Assembly: GCA_009837885.1 (NCBI GenBank)
Contig: VXSP01000039.1
Coordinates: 2,808 to 60,927 of the forward strand
Source: Holophagales bacterium
GTDB lineage: Bacteria > Acidobacteriota > Thermoanaerobaculia > Multivoradales > Multivoraceae
Length of the DNA: 58,120 nt
Direction: 5' to 3'
Of the stretch, positions 21,089 to 30,103 are shown piece by piece. Each line of letters opens with the position of its first letter. The stretch's first letter is position 1. The notes below the pieces were generated by a model that did no database searches, was not told where the DNA came from, and was given only the letters and a program-made list of their open reading frames with translations. Position numbers and translations under genes: made by a program.

Positions 21089-23476
21089 CTAGCGGCCAGC
21101 TTCGCAGGAGTTGGCGAACGCCGCCGGATCGGCCAGCGCCCCGAGTTCGTCAGCCCCCTTCACGTAGCGATACACCTCGCCCGTCTCCGTGTCCGTCACC
21201 GACATCTCGAACGGCAGAGAAGTCGCCGAAGCCGCGTACACCCAGTGGTGACCGTTCACCCCGCAACCGTCCAGCACCTTCACCAGAACCTCCCAGTTCC
21301 CCGGATCGAAGAACCAGAACAGGCCCGAGTCCTCAGTGCCTCGCCGAACCGTCCGCGCGACGCCGGCGTCGTCCTCCGTCGACCACTCGATCCCCACCTC
21401 GAAACGGCCGTCACCAAGCGACAGCGTCTCGCCGCCGGCAAGAGCGGACCACCCGGCCCGGGAAGCCGCCGGAGCGCAGTCGCGCGAGAAGGCTTCATTG
21501 TCCACCACCGCCGACGCCACCTGCCCCGCTTCGTTGCGGAACTCCCGCAACTCGCCCGTCGCCGTGTCCGTCACCCGGATCACGTAGCCCAGGTCCGTCG
21601 CCGAAGCGGCGTACACCCAGTGATGGCCGTTGATCGAGCAGCCGTTCAGCACCTTGACCAGCATCTCCCAGTTGTCGCGGTCGAAGAAGCTGAACATCCC
21701 CGAGTCGTTCGTGCCCGCGTGGACCACCCGGGCCGCGTTGAACGCCCCGTCGCCCCCTTGCCACTCCACCTCGACCTCGTACCGGGAGTCCTGCAGGCAG
21801 ACCGTCCCGGGGCCCGGCACGCAGCTTCCGGCCGGCGACGAGGCGTCCACCCGGAACATCCGCGACGCAGTCGACTCGACGCCCGCGCCGTCGACGGTGA
21901 GCGTCGAGCGGTAGTAGCCGGGCGACGACCAGGCGTGCGTGACGCTCTTGCTCGATGGCGTCCTGCCGTTGGTCTCGAAGTTCCAAGAGCGCCGGGCGAC
22001 CGTGCCCGAACTCGTGTCGGTGAAGGTGACGTCCTCGCCGGTCCGGGCGCTGCACAGGCCGTCCGCGCAGGGCATGTCGACGGTGAACGACGCCACCGGC
22101 GGGACCGGCGGCGGTGGCGGTTCGGGTTCGGGTTCGGGTTCGGGCTCCGGCTCCGGCGGAGGCGCGCCGCCGCCGAACGGCGGGGGGGGCACCGCGGGAT
22201 ACAGGAACCTGATCCCGTTCACGTCGTCCGTGCCCAGACCCGGATTTTGTCCATTGAACGTCATGCTTCGCCGCATGATGGCGCCAGGTTCACTCGAATG
22301 GTCGAGACCCAGGGCGTGTCCGAGCTCGTGGATCATCAACTCCACGAAATCGTTGGCCCTGCCTTCGGAAACGTTGGCCAGGTGCTCGACCAGAGAAGGG
22401 AAGGTGCCGACCCACGCCCTGATGGCGAAGGAGGCCTGGCGGTTGGTGCCCGGAATCATGTGCACGGATCCGGGCACGTCCCAATCGCAAAGCGAGCCGA
22501 GAGCGGCGGCGGCAAGAGCGAAAGGAGAATCGGACGGGATCCTCTCGGCGCCGAATTCGATTCGTGCGGTGGGCCTGTCCTCGTACGCCGGCAGGTCGAC
22601 CTCGGCCCACTCTGCGGCCAACGACACGTTTGGAGCCGCCCCGTTCCATGCGTCCATTGCAGCTCTCACGCCCGCCATCGCATCAGCCACCCTTGTAGCC
22701 TCGTCGGCATCCTTGGCTGACAACCCTTCCTGAAGGCCGTAAACGCTGAAGGTGAGCGTTCCGCCGGTATCGAACCTCCTCCACCTGGGCCCCATGGAGA
22801 CCCACTCCCACTCCCCGGTTGGCGACTCCTTGTCGCCCACCTGGCAGCCGTCGCCGTCGGACTCGCCGAAGAGAACGTACGGCGAAGCGACCGACTGAAG
22901 CCGGTCCGTCGGCTCGGCGTCAAGGTAGTCCACCGGGCTCTCCCGGCCCGCAACCCGGTCCGCGATCCAGCGCTGGAACCGGGTGCTGTCCCGCAACGCG
23001 CGCTCTTCGTCGACGCGGCCGGACGCCAGGTGCGGCGCCTCGCGCACCAGGACCCTGCGGCCCCCGCGCGACGCCTCGAAGAAGAGGCCGAGACCGAGAC
23101 CGACGGTACGGTACGCGTCCTCGTGTTCCTCCAGGAAGAGCAGCACGCGGTTCCCTTCGGCGAGCATCGGCAGGCCCATCAGCGCCTCCCGATAACTGCC
23201 GTCGAAGCCCCCGGGCTGGCGCACGGTCACCACGCTGCCAGGCAGCCAGCCCTTCAGCACCTTCTCGACCCGCACCTGAGCGTCGGTGACCAAACGGCCG
23301 TCGAGTCTCGTCGACGCCGTGCTCAGGACCTCGCCATGGACGATGACCTGCGCATGCCCGAGCATGTCCTCGTCGGTCTGCATCAGGTAGACGATCGACC
23401 CCGCCGGCGCCGCGAGCAACGCCGTCAACGCGGCGAAGCCGAACAGACTGTTCGCGAACAACCTCATTCCTGCCAT
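21089..23476 (-). CDS. Secreted metzincin protease with PKD domain and two C-terminal repeat domains
   Basis: 795 residues with a signal peptide (about 1-27). A zinc protease domain has HELGHALGLDH at about 383-393 and a Met-turn in AIMRRSM, as in matrixin-like metzincins. A Pro-Glu linker, encoded by GGTTCG/GGCTCC hexamers at 22119-22154, leads to a PKD domain (RRSWNFETNGR). Two copies of a domain of about 95 residues follow, with SRYEVEVEW, DSGMFSFFD and VKVLNGCSINGHHWVY in the first copy. The same domain ends the protease at 45215. The ATG follows GGAGGAGG. A hairpin element lies upstream at 23523-23542. Confidence 0.88.
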   Translation of the reverse strand: MAGMRLFANSLFGFAALTALLAAPAGSIVYLMQTDEDMLGHAQVIVHGEVLSTASTRLDGRLVTDAQVRVEKVLKGWLPGSVVTVRQPGGFDGSYREALMGLPMLAEGNRVLLFLEEHEDAYRTVGLGLGLFFEASRGGRRVLVREAPHLASGRVDEERALRDSTRFQRWIADRVAGRESPVDYLDAEPTDRLQSVASPYVLFGESDGDGCQVGDKESPTGEWEWVSMGPRWRRFDTGGTLTFSVYGLQEGLSAKDADEATRVADAMAGVRAAMDAWNGAAPNVSLAAEWAEVDLPAYEDRPTARIEFGAERIPSDSPFALAAAALGSLCDWDVPGSVHMIPGTNRQASFAIRAWVGTFPSLVEHLANVSEGRANDFVELMIHELGHALGLDHSSEPGAIMRRSMTFNGQNPGLGTDDVNGIRFLYPAVPPPPFGGGAPPPEPEPEPEPEPEPPPPPVPPVASFTVDMPCADGLCSARTGEDVTFTDTSSGTVARRSWNFETNGRTPSSKSVTHAWSSPGYYRSTLTVDGAGVESTASRMFRVDASSPAGSCVPGPGTVCLQDSRYEVEVEWQGGDGAFNAARVVHAGTNDSGMFSFFDRDNWEMLVKVLNGCSINGHHWVYAASATDLGYVIRVTDTATGELREFRNEAGQVASAVVDNEAFSRDCAPAASRAGWSALAGGETLSLGDGRFEVGIEWSTEDDAGVARTVRRGTEDSGLFWFFDPGNWEVLVKVLDGCGVNGHHWVYAASATSLPFEMSVTDTETGEVYRYVKGADELGALADPAAFANSCEAGR

Positions 23477-23522
23477 GTGCCTCCTCCAGCCGATCTATCT
23501 ACAACAGGGCGGAGGGCCTGCG

Positions 23523-23542
23523 CATCTCCCATATTGGAGACA
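23523..23542 (-). repeat. Hairpin element, copy B, upstream of the metzincin gene
   Basis: Read on the minus strand: left arm TGTCTCC, loop AATATG, right arm GGAGATG. Relative to copy A (45159-45178), one arm pair changes from C-G to U-A and two others become G-U, so pairing is kept. Directly after the right arm, copies A and B share GCCCTC and CCTGTTGTA at the same spacing. From the GGGAG start, 26 of 31 bases are identical. It lies in the 95-bp gap between tatD and the protease gene. It could be an operator, a leader-RNA hairpin or a promoter part. Confidence 0.55.
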
Positions 23543-23571
23543 CTTCCGCCTCGCAGACCGACGAGAATTCG

Positions 23572-24360
23572 CTAGAACGCCGTGACCTCGTCGTAGAGGC
23601 GCGCCGTGTTGGCCTTGACCGCCGCGGCCACATCCGACACCGGCAGGCCCTTGATCTCCGCGATGGCGTTGAGCGACACGACCGCGTTCGCCGGTTCGTT
23701 GCGCTGGTCTCGATCCGGCCCCAGCACGGGGCTGTCCGTCTCCAGCAGCAGGCAGGACAACGGCAGGCGGCGCACCAGCTTCTGCTTCTGCGGCGAACGC
23801 ACGACGGACGGCGGTACGGAAAAGAAGTAGCCCGCTTCCACCGCCGGCTCGGCCCGGGCAGCGCGGCCGTCGAAGGCGTGGAGTTGCACCCGCCTCGCCC
23901 CACGCTCGCGCAAGATGTGGATCGCATGGTGGCCGGCGGAGCGCGAGTGGACGTTGAGCGGCAGATCGAGTTCCACGGACAGGTCGATGAACGACGCGAA
24001 GATCTCGCGCTGCACCGCGAGGTCGCGCTCGTCGCGCACCTTCCAGCGGTCCAGGCCGACCTCGCCGATCGCTGCCAGGCGAAGGCGCTCCCGGCGGACC
24101 AGTCCGGCGACCCGTTCCGCTTCGACAAGATCGAGATGGGTCGGGTAGAGGCCGGCGGTCGGGCGCACGACGCCGGGATACGCCTCCGCCAACTCGAGAT
24201 TCCGCTCCGCGTCGGCGCGGGTCTCGCCGACCGCGACCACCGTCCCGACTCCGGCGTCGCGTGCTCGCGCGAGCACCTCGCCGAGGTCGCCCGCGAACGA
24301 GCCGTCGCAGAGGTGGGCGTGACAGTCGGTCAGACCCGACAGCTCCGGCGACACCCCCAT
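23572..24360 (-). CDS. TatD-family metal-dependent hydrolase
   Basis: A 262-residue TIM-barrel hydrolase with the TatD ligands: DCHAHL near the N-terminus, GEVGLDRW, NVHSRSAGHH, QLHAFDG and LLLETDSP near the C-terminus. TatD proteins are Mg-dependent DNases (3'-5' exonuclease in E. coli) or related deoxyribonucleases. The ATG overlaps the stop of the Fpg/Nei gene by one base (TGATG). It is the last gene of a minus-strand operon starting at ornithine aminotransferase. The pairing with a DNA glycosylase fits a DNA-repair role. Confidence 0.88.
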   Translation of the reverse strand: MGVSPELSGLTDCHAHLCDGSFAGDLGEVLARARDAGVGTVVAVGETRADAERNLELAEAYPGVVRPTAGLYPTHLDLVEAERVAGLVRRERLRLAAIGEVGLDRWKVRDERDLAVQREIFASFIDLSVELDLPLNVHSRSAGHHAIHILRERGARRVQLHAFDGRAARAEPAVEAGYFFSVPPSVVRSPQKQKLVRRLPLSCLLLETDSPVLGPDRDQRNEPANAVVSLNAIAEIKGLPVSDVAAAVKANTARLYDEVTAF

Positions 24361-25280
24361 CAGCCGGCCGGCTCGCCGGTGCTCCCGGCCAGGCGCTCCT
24401 CAAGCTCCTCGACTGTCCTCGGCCAGTCCTTCTTCAGCAACCTCGAGAGGGCGCGGTCGGCGAGCAGCCGGCCGCCGGTCTGGCAGCGCGCGCAGTAGTT
24501 GCACTCGTTCTCGGCGTAGACGATGCGCTGGACCGGCGCGTCGCAACGCGGGCACGGTTCCCGGTAGCGGCCATGGACCGCCATCTCCTCGTGGAACGCG
24601 GTCACCTTGGCGGGGAATCGACCCCCGGCCTGCGCCCTGAGGCGATCCGTCCACTCCGTCAGCACGTCCACCGTGGACCGGTACAGCCGGTCGACCTGCT
24701 CGTCGTTGAGCCGGGTGGTCCAGCGCATCGGCGACAGGCGCGCGCGATGCAGGATCTCGTCCGAGTAGGCGTTGCCGATACCGCTGAACAACCGGGGGTC
24801 GATGAGCGCCCGCTTCAGTGTGTGGTTCTCCGCCTTGAGCCGCTCCCTGAACGCCTCCGGACCGGCCAGCAACACTTCCAGCCCGCCACGGTCCAGGGTA
24901 GCCAGGCCGTCTTCACCCGCGACCAGGTGCATCGCCGCTCTGCGTTTGCTCCCCGCCTCGGTGAGCAGCAGGGTGGCGTAGCCGAAGTCGAAGGCGGCCA
25001 GCCCCACGCGGCCCGGCACCTTCGCCGACGGCCCTGCCCAGCGGAACCGGCCGGCGATCATCAGGTGGATGGCGAGGAACAGCTCCCCCTCCAGGACGAA
25101 GACGACCCGCTTGCCGACCCGGCGCACGGAGACGACCGTGCGTCCCTCCGCCTCGGAAAGCGGCGGCCTCACGGAACGGAGCAGGAACGGGCTCCGCAGG
25201 CGGACGCGGACGAGTTCGCGGCCGGCAACCCGCTGCTCAAGCGCTTCGCAGTAGACCTCGACGTCGGGAAGCTCCGGCAT
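24360..25280 (-). CDS. Fpg/Nei-family DNA glycosylase/AP lyase
   Basis: 306 residues starting M-P-E-L-P-D-V-E-V. The Pro exposed after Met removal is the catalytic amine of the family, which fixes the start at 25280 rather than the longer frame. A Lys in VRRVGKRVVF matches the conserved beta-hairpin Lys. The helix-two-turn-helix region includes IDPRLFSGIGNAYSDEIL. The C-terminus has a Cys4 zinc finger, CPRC and CARC with 16 residues between. It removes oxidised bases. Fpg (MutM) and Nei cannot be cleanly separated by eye. Confidence 0.88.
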   Translation of the reverse strand: MPELPDVEVYCEALEQRVAGRELVRVRLRSPFLLRSVRPPLSEAEGRTVVSVRRVGKRVVFVLEGELFLAIHLMIAGRFRWAGPSAKVPGRVGLAAFDFGYATLLLTEAGSKRRAAMHLVAGEDGLATLDRGGLEVLLAGPEAFRERLKAENHTLKRALIDPRLFSGIGNAYSDEILHRARLSPMRWTTRLNDEQVDRLYRSTVDVLTEWTDRLRAQAGGRFPAKVTAFHEEMAVHGRYREPCPRCDAPVQRIVYAENECNYCARCQTGGRLLADRALSRLLKKDWPRTVEELEERLAGSTGEPAG

Positions 25281-25348
25281 GCCGGAAGTATGAGCCAACC
25301 GCGGCGCCCGGCCGCAGGGACGCCACTCCTACGGCGCCGAGCAACGCC

Positions 25349-26221
25349 TCATCCCTCGGCCCGACCGACCGCCGCCCGTAGCTCGCGGCACTCGGCGAGC
25401 AGTTGGCGAGCAGCGGCCAGAACGGACTCGTCGCCCGCACCGCGGGACGAAGGAGGCCTGGCGGCATCGTCCCGTGCCCAGGTCGCGGCCGCCTCCACGA
25501 CCCGCTCGCCCTCGACGACGATTTCGGCCGCATCGTCGTCGGGATCGCCCAGACCGGCGTCCCGGCTCTGCCGCAGCGACGCCAGCAGCAGGTTGCGCAA
25601 CTCCTCCGCGTTGTCCAGGCCCTGCAACAAGCCCCGGCTCAGGCTGTCCTCGTCGTCGTCCGACCCGGCGCCGCTGGCGGTACGGATCTCCACGTCGGCG
25701 ATCCCGAACAGGCGCTGCAACGGCCCGCGTTTGACCGCCATGTTCTGGATGTTCACGACCGTCATCGTCTGCTCCCTGACGCTGTAGATGCCGTAGCGGA
25801 TGCGAAGGGCCCGGTCGCTGACCATGTACCAGCGCATCTCGTAGCCGAGGCGCAACACGGCGAGAGACGCCACCAACTGGACGAAGAACAGGACGAACAG
25901 AAGCGGCCCCAACGCCCTGGTGAAGTCGGTCCACGGCCCAATGTCCAGGAACTCGAAGCCCTCGTCCGACACCCAGAACGCGAACGGCAGAAAGCCGAGC
26001 GTCGACACGACCAGGCCGAACAGCGCGCCCGCCTGTCCCAGACCCCACTTCAGCAGGCTGTATCGAAAGAACCGGGGCGAGGCGCGGAACGTGCGCAGAG
26101 ACTCCGGCGATCCGGGTGGAGGCTCCGGGCGCTCGTCGACGCGGAACAGCCGGAGCAGCAGACGCTTCAGGCCCGGCGGCATCCGGCCGCTGGGCGCGCC
26201 TTCGCTGCTGCCGGTCGTCAT
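25349..26221 (-). CDS. Bacterial PH-domain (bPH2/YdbS-like) membrane protein
   Basis: 290 residues. Two long hydrophobic segments (about residues 57-80 and 94-120) are followed by a bPH2-like beta domain with RWYMVSDRALRIRYGIYSVREQTMTVVNIQNMAVKRGPLQRLFGIADVEI-type sequence, the signature of YdbS/YdbT proteins. A long acidic, poorly conserved tail follows. The ATG overlaps the preceding PH gene's stop as ATGA. Paired bPH2 proteins of this kind sit in the membrane. Their molecular role is not established. Confidence 0.8.
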   Translation of the reverse strand: MTTGSSEGAPSGRMPPGLKRLLLRLFRVDERPEPPPGSPESLRTFRASPRFFRYSLLKWGLGQAGALFGLVVSTLGFLPFAFWVSDEGFEFLDIGPWTDFTRALGPLLFVLFFVQLVASLAVLRLGYEMRWYMVSDRALRIRYGIYSVREQTMTVVNIQNMAVKRGPLQRLFGIADVEIRTASGAGSDDDEDSLSRGLLQGLDNAEELRNLLLASLRQSRDAGLGDPDDDAAEIVVEGERVVEAAATWARDDAARPPSSRGAGDESVLAAARQLLAECRELRAAVGRAEG

Positions 26222-26754
26222 CGCCCGCGCTCCAGTGCGCTCCGGATCGCCGCGACCTCGCGGGCGATCTCCCGGAGAGTCGAGGCGAGAGCGGCGCCAT
26301 CGTCGCTGGCAGGGGGAGCGGGAAGCGCGCCGGTGGCGGCCGGCACGGCCGTCCGGGCGCCGCGCATCCGGCTGTACATGAAGTTGCGGACCGCTGACAG
26401 CTCGAGCAGGCCTTCGATCTTCATCTCGGCCTTCGCCGAACCGCTCGCGGTCTGAACCAGCAGGCGCGAGAGACCGAGCCAGCGCTCGACCGCGTTGCTC
26501 TGCACGTGGATGTCCTGGATGCGGCTGTAGGTGAGGCTGATCTCGCGCTTGAACACGGCGCCCCAACTCATCGTCACGCCTTCGTCGTCGAAGCGGTACC
26601 TCAGCGTGCGATAGCGCAGGAACAGGATGGTGAAGACGACGGGGAACGCGGGTCCCGTGATCAGCGAGAACAGGACGTAGTAGCGCAGCAGCTTGGGATG
26701 GGGACGGCGAAGCGCTCGTACCCGCTCGTCGCCGTTGCCCCCGCCGCCGGTCAA
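26218..26754 (-). CDS. Bacterial PH-domain membrane protein, first of a pair
   Basis: 178 residues. One or two hydrophobic segments (about 20-45) precede a bPH2 core with RYRFDDEGVTMSWG, REISLTYSRIQDIHVQSN and ERWLGLSRLLVQTASG. The tail is Ala/Pro-rich, then helical. Start: the only codon compatible with this N-terminus is TTG at 26754, overlapping the aminotransferase stop as TTGA. The two PH proteins are clearly related to each other and probably form one complex. Confidence 0.78.
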   Translation of the reverse strand: MTGGGGNGDERVRALRRPHPKLLRYYVLFSLITGPAFPVVFTILFLRYRTLRYRFDDEGVTMSWGAVFKREISLTYSRIQDIHVQSNAVERWLGLSRLLVQTASGSAKAEMKIEGLLELSAVRNFMYSRMRGARTAVPAATGALPAPPASDDGAALASTLREIAREVAAIRSALERGR

Positions 26755-27941
26755 GACTGGAGCAGCTCCTCGATCCGGTCCAGCGCCCAGTCCAGTTCCT
26801 CCCGCCCGATCACCAGGGGCGGCGCGAACCGAATCACGTGATCGTGTGTCTCCTTGCACAGCAGTCCCTGCTCGGCCAACTGCTCGCAATACGGACGGGC
26901 CCCGCCGGCGGATTCATGGAGTTCGATTCCAATCCACAGTCCACGGCCACGGACCTCGCGCACCAGCGGTGAGCGGACGCTCCGCAACCGGCCCAGAGCG
27001 TACTCGCCGAGCCGGGCCGAGTTCTCGACCAGACGCTCCTCCCGCAGCACCGCGAGCGCCGCGCGCGCGACCGCCGCGCCCACGGGATTGCCGCCATAGG
27101 TGGAACCGTGGTCGCCCGGCTGGAACACGTCCATGATCTCCGCGTCCGCCACGACCACGGACACGGGATACAGACCCCCGGAGAGCGCCTTGCCGAGCAG
27201 CATCACGTCCGGCCGGATGCCGTCGTGCTCATGCGCGAACATCCGCCCCGTCCGCCCCAGGCCGGACTGAATCTCGTCGACGATCAGGAGCGCGTTCCGC
27301 TCGCTGCACACGTCGCGCAGTTCAGCAAGGAAACCGTCCGGCGGTACGACGATTCCGCCCTCGCCCTGAATCGGCTCGACCAGCACGGCCGCCGTGTTCG
27401 GACCCACCGCCGCTCTTGCCGCGGAGGCGTCACCGAAGGGCAGCAGCTCGAAACCGGGCGTGAATGGACCGAAACCATCGCGATACTGCGCTTCGCTCGA
27501 AAAGCCCACGATCGTCGTCGTGCGACCGTGAAAGTTGTTGGCGAACGCCAGGATCTCGGCCTCGCCGGGAGGCACGTCCTTGAGCGTGTAGGCCCACTTC
27601 CTGGCCAGCTTGATCGCGGTCTCGACCGCCTCGGCGCCCGTGTTCATCGGCAGCGCCCGCTCGAAGCCGGTCAGTTCGCAGACATCCCGAAAGAACGCCC
27701 CGAGTTCGGCGTTGTGGAAGGCCCGCGACGTAACCGCCACCTTCCGGCTCTGCCGGACCAGTGCCTCAACGATCCGCGGATGGCAGTGCCCCTGGTTGAC
27801 CGCCGAGTAGGCGGCGAGGCAGTCGAGGTAACGGCGCCCGTCGATGTCCCAGACCCAAACGCCCTCGGCGCGGTCGATCACGATGTCGAGAGGCGCGTAG
27901 TTCCGGGCGCCGTATCGCGCTTCCAGTTCCGTCGGCTTCAC
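26751..27941 (-). CDS. rocD: Ornithine aminotransferase
   Basis: A 396-residue class III PLP aminotransferase. Diagnostic sequence: YGARNYAPLDIVIDRAEGVWVWD, SAVNQGHCHP, NTGAEAVETAIKLARKW, IVDEIQSGLGRTG (Asp222) and the PLP Lys251 in LLGKALSGG. These are close to RocD/OAT, which converts ornithine and 2-oxoglutarate to glutamate semialdehyde and glutamate. GTG 27941 is chosen because it follows AGGGA at proper spacing and gives the family's usual N-terminus. P5C dehydrogenase, the next step, is encoded 3.7 kb away at 31603. Confidence 0.92.
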   Translation of the reverse strand: MKPTELEARYGARNYAPLDIVIDRAEGVWVWDIDGRRYLDCLAAYSAVNQGHCHPRIVEALVRQSRKVAVTSRAFHNAELGAFFRDVCELTGFERALPMNTGAEAVETAIKLARKWAYTLKDVPPGEAEILAFANNFHGRTTTIVGFSSEAQYRDGFGPFTPGFELLPFGDASAARAAVGPNTAAVLVEPIQGEGGIVVPPDGFLAELRDVCSERNALLIVDEIQSGLGRTGRMFAHEHDGIRPDVMLLGKALSGGLYPVSVVVADAEIMDVFQPGDHGSTYGGNPVGAAVARAALAVLREERLVENSARLGEYALGRLRSVRSPLVREVRGRGLWIGIELHESAGGARPYCEQLAEQGLLCKETHDHVIRFAPPLVIGREELDWALDRIEELLQS

Positions 27942-27996
27942 CGCAGGTTCCCTGCTCAAATGTAGCGCGACTTCTGCCGCGGAGTGCTGGAAACCG

Positions 27997-29877
27997 TCAG
28001 AACTCGATCGAGATTCCAGCGTGGACGTAGACCGGCGTCTTGCGCAGCTCGAACGCAGGGGCGAGAGCTCCGTCATCTCCCCGGATCTCCGAGCTCTTCG
28101 CCTTCATCGAGGAGTCGAACCAGAAGGCGCCGAGATACAGGCCGACCGGACAATCCGTCTTGAAGGGGATCTTCAGTCCCATGTTGGCGCCGAGAACGGT
28201 CTCGCCGGGCCACTCGGGACGATAGACGGCGTCCACCGACGCGCCATCCATTCCGGTCGGCACGAGGGAGGGCGAGCTGTAGTCGAGCTGGGCGATCACG
28301 GGACCGAGCCACCAGTCCACGCGGCTGCCAGGACGGGTCAGGTGGAAGTTCAGCCCGACGAAGAACTTCTTCATCTCGATGTCCGCGCCGGCGTAACCGG
28401 TCCGGCCGCCCGGGTGCAGCCACCAGTCGACCTCGCAGTTGATCGTGTTCGCCCCGAACATGAATCCCACGGGATAGCTCAGGCGGTACTCGGCGGCAAG
28501 GCCGACGCCGACTCCGTCCACGCAGGCCTTGAGCCTGTCGCGCGTATCCGGACCGAGCACCGAAATGTGCACGTCGTCTCCACTCAGCGAACTGAGGGTC
28601 GGCATCAGGGTCCACCGCCGATCGACCTTCATCGTCGCGGAGGCCTCATTGCTACCTCCGGCGTTCTCCACCATCGCCGTGTGTGTGAACTCGCCGTCGG
28701 TCGCGTGAGACACGCCGCGCTCGTACGGCGCGGCGAGTCCCTGGCCGTCCAGCGTCACGGTGACCGGCGCGCCGTCGCCGTTCTCCGGCGCCACCGTGAC
28801 CACCGCCGTCTGACCGGTCAACACCCGGTCCGGCTCGATCGACACCGTGACCGTGGGCGCTACCTTCATCCCGGTCGAACACTGGGCGCTCTGGCCGGTG
28901 TTCGTCTCGACGGTCACGGTGTGCGTGAAGGCGTCGGCGCCGTCGTGGGTCATCTCCCGGGTGTAAGGAGACGCGAGCGGCCGCCCGTCCAGCAGGACCC
29001 GTGACAGCTCCGCGCCGTGGCCGGCGTTCGGCGCCACCGTCAACGTGGACGACTCGCCCAGGTCGACCTCGGCCGGCGAGGCGGTGACGCTGCAGCTCGG
29101 GCAGCCGACGGCGATCGTGCTGCTGAGCGAGTCCTCGAGCCGGTCGCCGCGGGATGACATCGCGGAGCACGTCGCGGTGACCGTGTAGTCGCCCTCGGCG
29201 GTAAACGGGAAGGACGCGCCGCCGGAGGCCGCCGAACGCTCGCTGCCGTCCGGCATCCGGACCGTCACGGCGCTCTCGCCGTCGGCGCAGGAACTCTGGA
29301 AGTCGAAGGTCCGGTCGCTGCAGGAGAGGCCGCCGATGTCCAGGTCGAGGGTCACCTTCGGCAGCGGCTGCTCGGCGAGGAGCGCCAGGTTGCCGCAGGA
29401 CTCGGGAACGATCATCGAGTACCAGCGCCCGTTCGAGTTGAAACGAATCTCCCAGGCCGCGAACGCCTCGCCGCCCGCCCAGCAGAGGTTCGTGCCAAGC
29501 GTCGGGGTCTGGCCGCGCTCGCGGAAGAACATCCACTGGACTCGCTGGCCGGGGTCGAAGGTGGTCGACGTGACGCCCCGCCAGGCGGCCACGGCGGCAA
29601 AGAGATCGTCCGGGTCGCCCGTCCAGTTCGCCTGTCCCAACAGCGAGAGGATGTCCTCACGCTGGTTCGCGAACAGCGCCTGCAGCGACTCCTGGTCTTC
29701 GACCGGAGCGGAGAACCTGTTGGTGCCTCCCAGACGGGTGATCGACGACGCGCCCTCGCATAGCTGGGCGGCGGCCGGCGCGGCCAGGATCAGGCCGGCG
29801 AGGAGGAACAGGACGGAGGCCGACCGCGCCGAAGGGCGGACGGCGGCGTACTCAGCGAGCCAACGGCGATGGGACAT
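27997..29877 (-). CDS. Exported Ig-like/beta-barrel surface protein
   Basis: 626 residues with a signal peptide (about 1-38, ending APAAAQL). The N-terminal part contains several Cys and an ANWTGDPDDLFAAVAAWRGV region. The middle holds two or three Ig-like modules of similar sequence (VTASPAEVDLGESSTLTVAPN and VSIEPDRVLTGQTAVVTVAPEN). The C-terminal 220 residues are rich in alternating aromatic/Gly strands and end in Phe, as in outer-membrane beta-barrels. Function unknown. The ATG follows GGGAG. Confidence 0.7.
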   Translation of the reverse strand: MSHRRWLAEYAAVRPSARSASVLFLLAGLILAAPAAAQLCEGASSITRLGGTNRFSAPVEDQESLQALFANQREDILSLLGQANWTGDPDDLFAAVAAWRGVTSTTFDPGQRVQWMFFRERGQTPTLGTNLCWAGGEAFAAWEIRFNSNGRWYSMIVPESCGNLALLAEQPLPKVTLDLDIGGLSCSDRTFDFQSSCADGESAVTVRMPDGSERSAASGGASFPFTAEGDYTVTATCSAMSSRGDRLEDSLSSTIAVGCPSCSVTASPAEVDLGESSTLTVAPNAGHGAELSRVLLDGRPLASPYTREMTHDGADAFTHTVTVETNTGQSAQCSTGMKVAPTVTVSIEPDRVLTGQTAVVTVAPENGDGAPVTVTLDGQGLAAPYERGVSHATDGEFTHTAMVENAGGSNEASATMKVDRRWTLMPTLSSLSGDDVHISVLGPDTRDRLKACVDGVGVGLAAEYRLSYPVGFMFGANTINCEVDWWLHPGGRTGYAGADIEMKKFFVGLNFHLTRPGSRVDWWLGPVIAQLDYSSPSLVPTGMDGASVDAVYRPEWPGETVLGANMGLKIPFKTDCPVGLYLGAFWFDSSMKAKSSEIRGDDGALAPAFELRKTPVYVHAGISIEF

Positions 29878-29949
29878 GGCATTCTCCCCCAGAGTTTCCC
29901 CACCGCGGTCCGCCTGACCGAGCGGGCCGAAGGGGCGTATGTCTAATCA

Positions 29950-29973
29950 TGTCAACACTTAGCCGCGTTGACA
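29950..29973. promoter_or_regulatory. Dyad in the divergent promoter region
   Basis: A perfect inverted repeat, TGTCAAC and GTTGACA separated by 10 bp, lies between the beta-rich surface protein gene (minus) and the ferredoxin reductase gene (plus). Each arm contains TTGACA, the consensus -35 hexamer, pointing toward its own gene. It can be read as two divergent -35 boxes, an operator, or both. No perfect -10 is seen at 17 bp on either side. Confidence 0.45.
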
Positions 29974-30027
29974 AATGCCGCCGACCAGCCTTGCCAGGCG
30001 CTGGAACGGCGCCGGTCCGCACGGCGC

Positions 30028-30033
30028 TATGAT
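30028..30033 (+). promoter_or_regulatory. Candidate -10 box TATGAT before the ferredoxin reductase gene
   Basis: TATGAT is set in GC-rich DNA about 70 bp upstream of the chosen GTG start. A start at the in-frame ATG 30029 would lie inside this box, which favours the GTG at 30104. Confidence 0.3.
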
Positions 30034-30103
30034 TCCCGACCGATCGACCACACCCGACACCGGAACGAAGACCGCGTCTGCCGGGCGCGGAGGCGAGGAA
30101 CAA

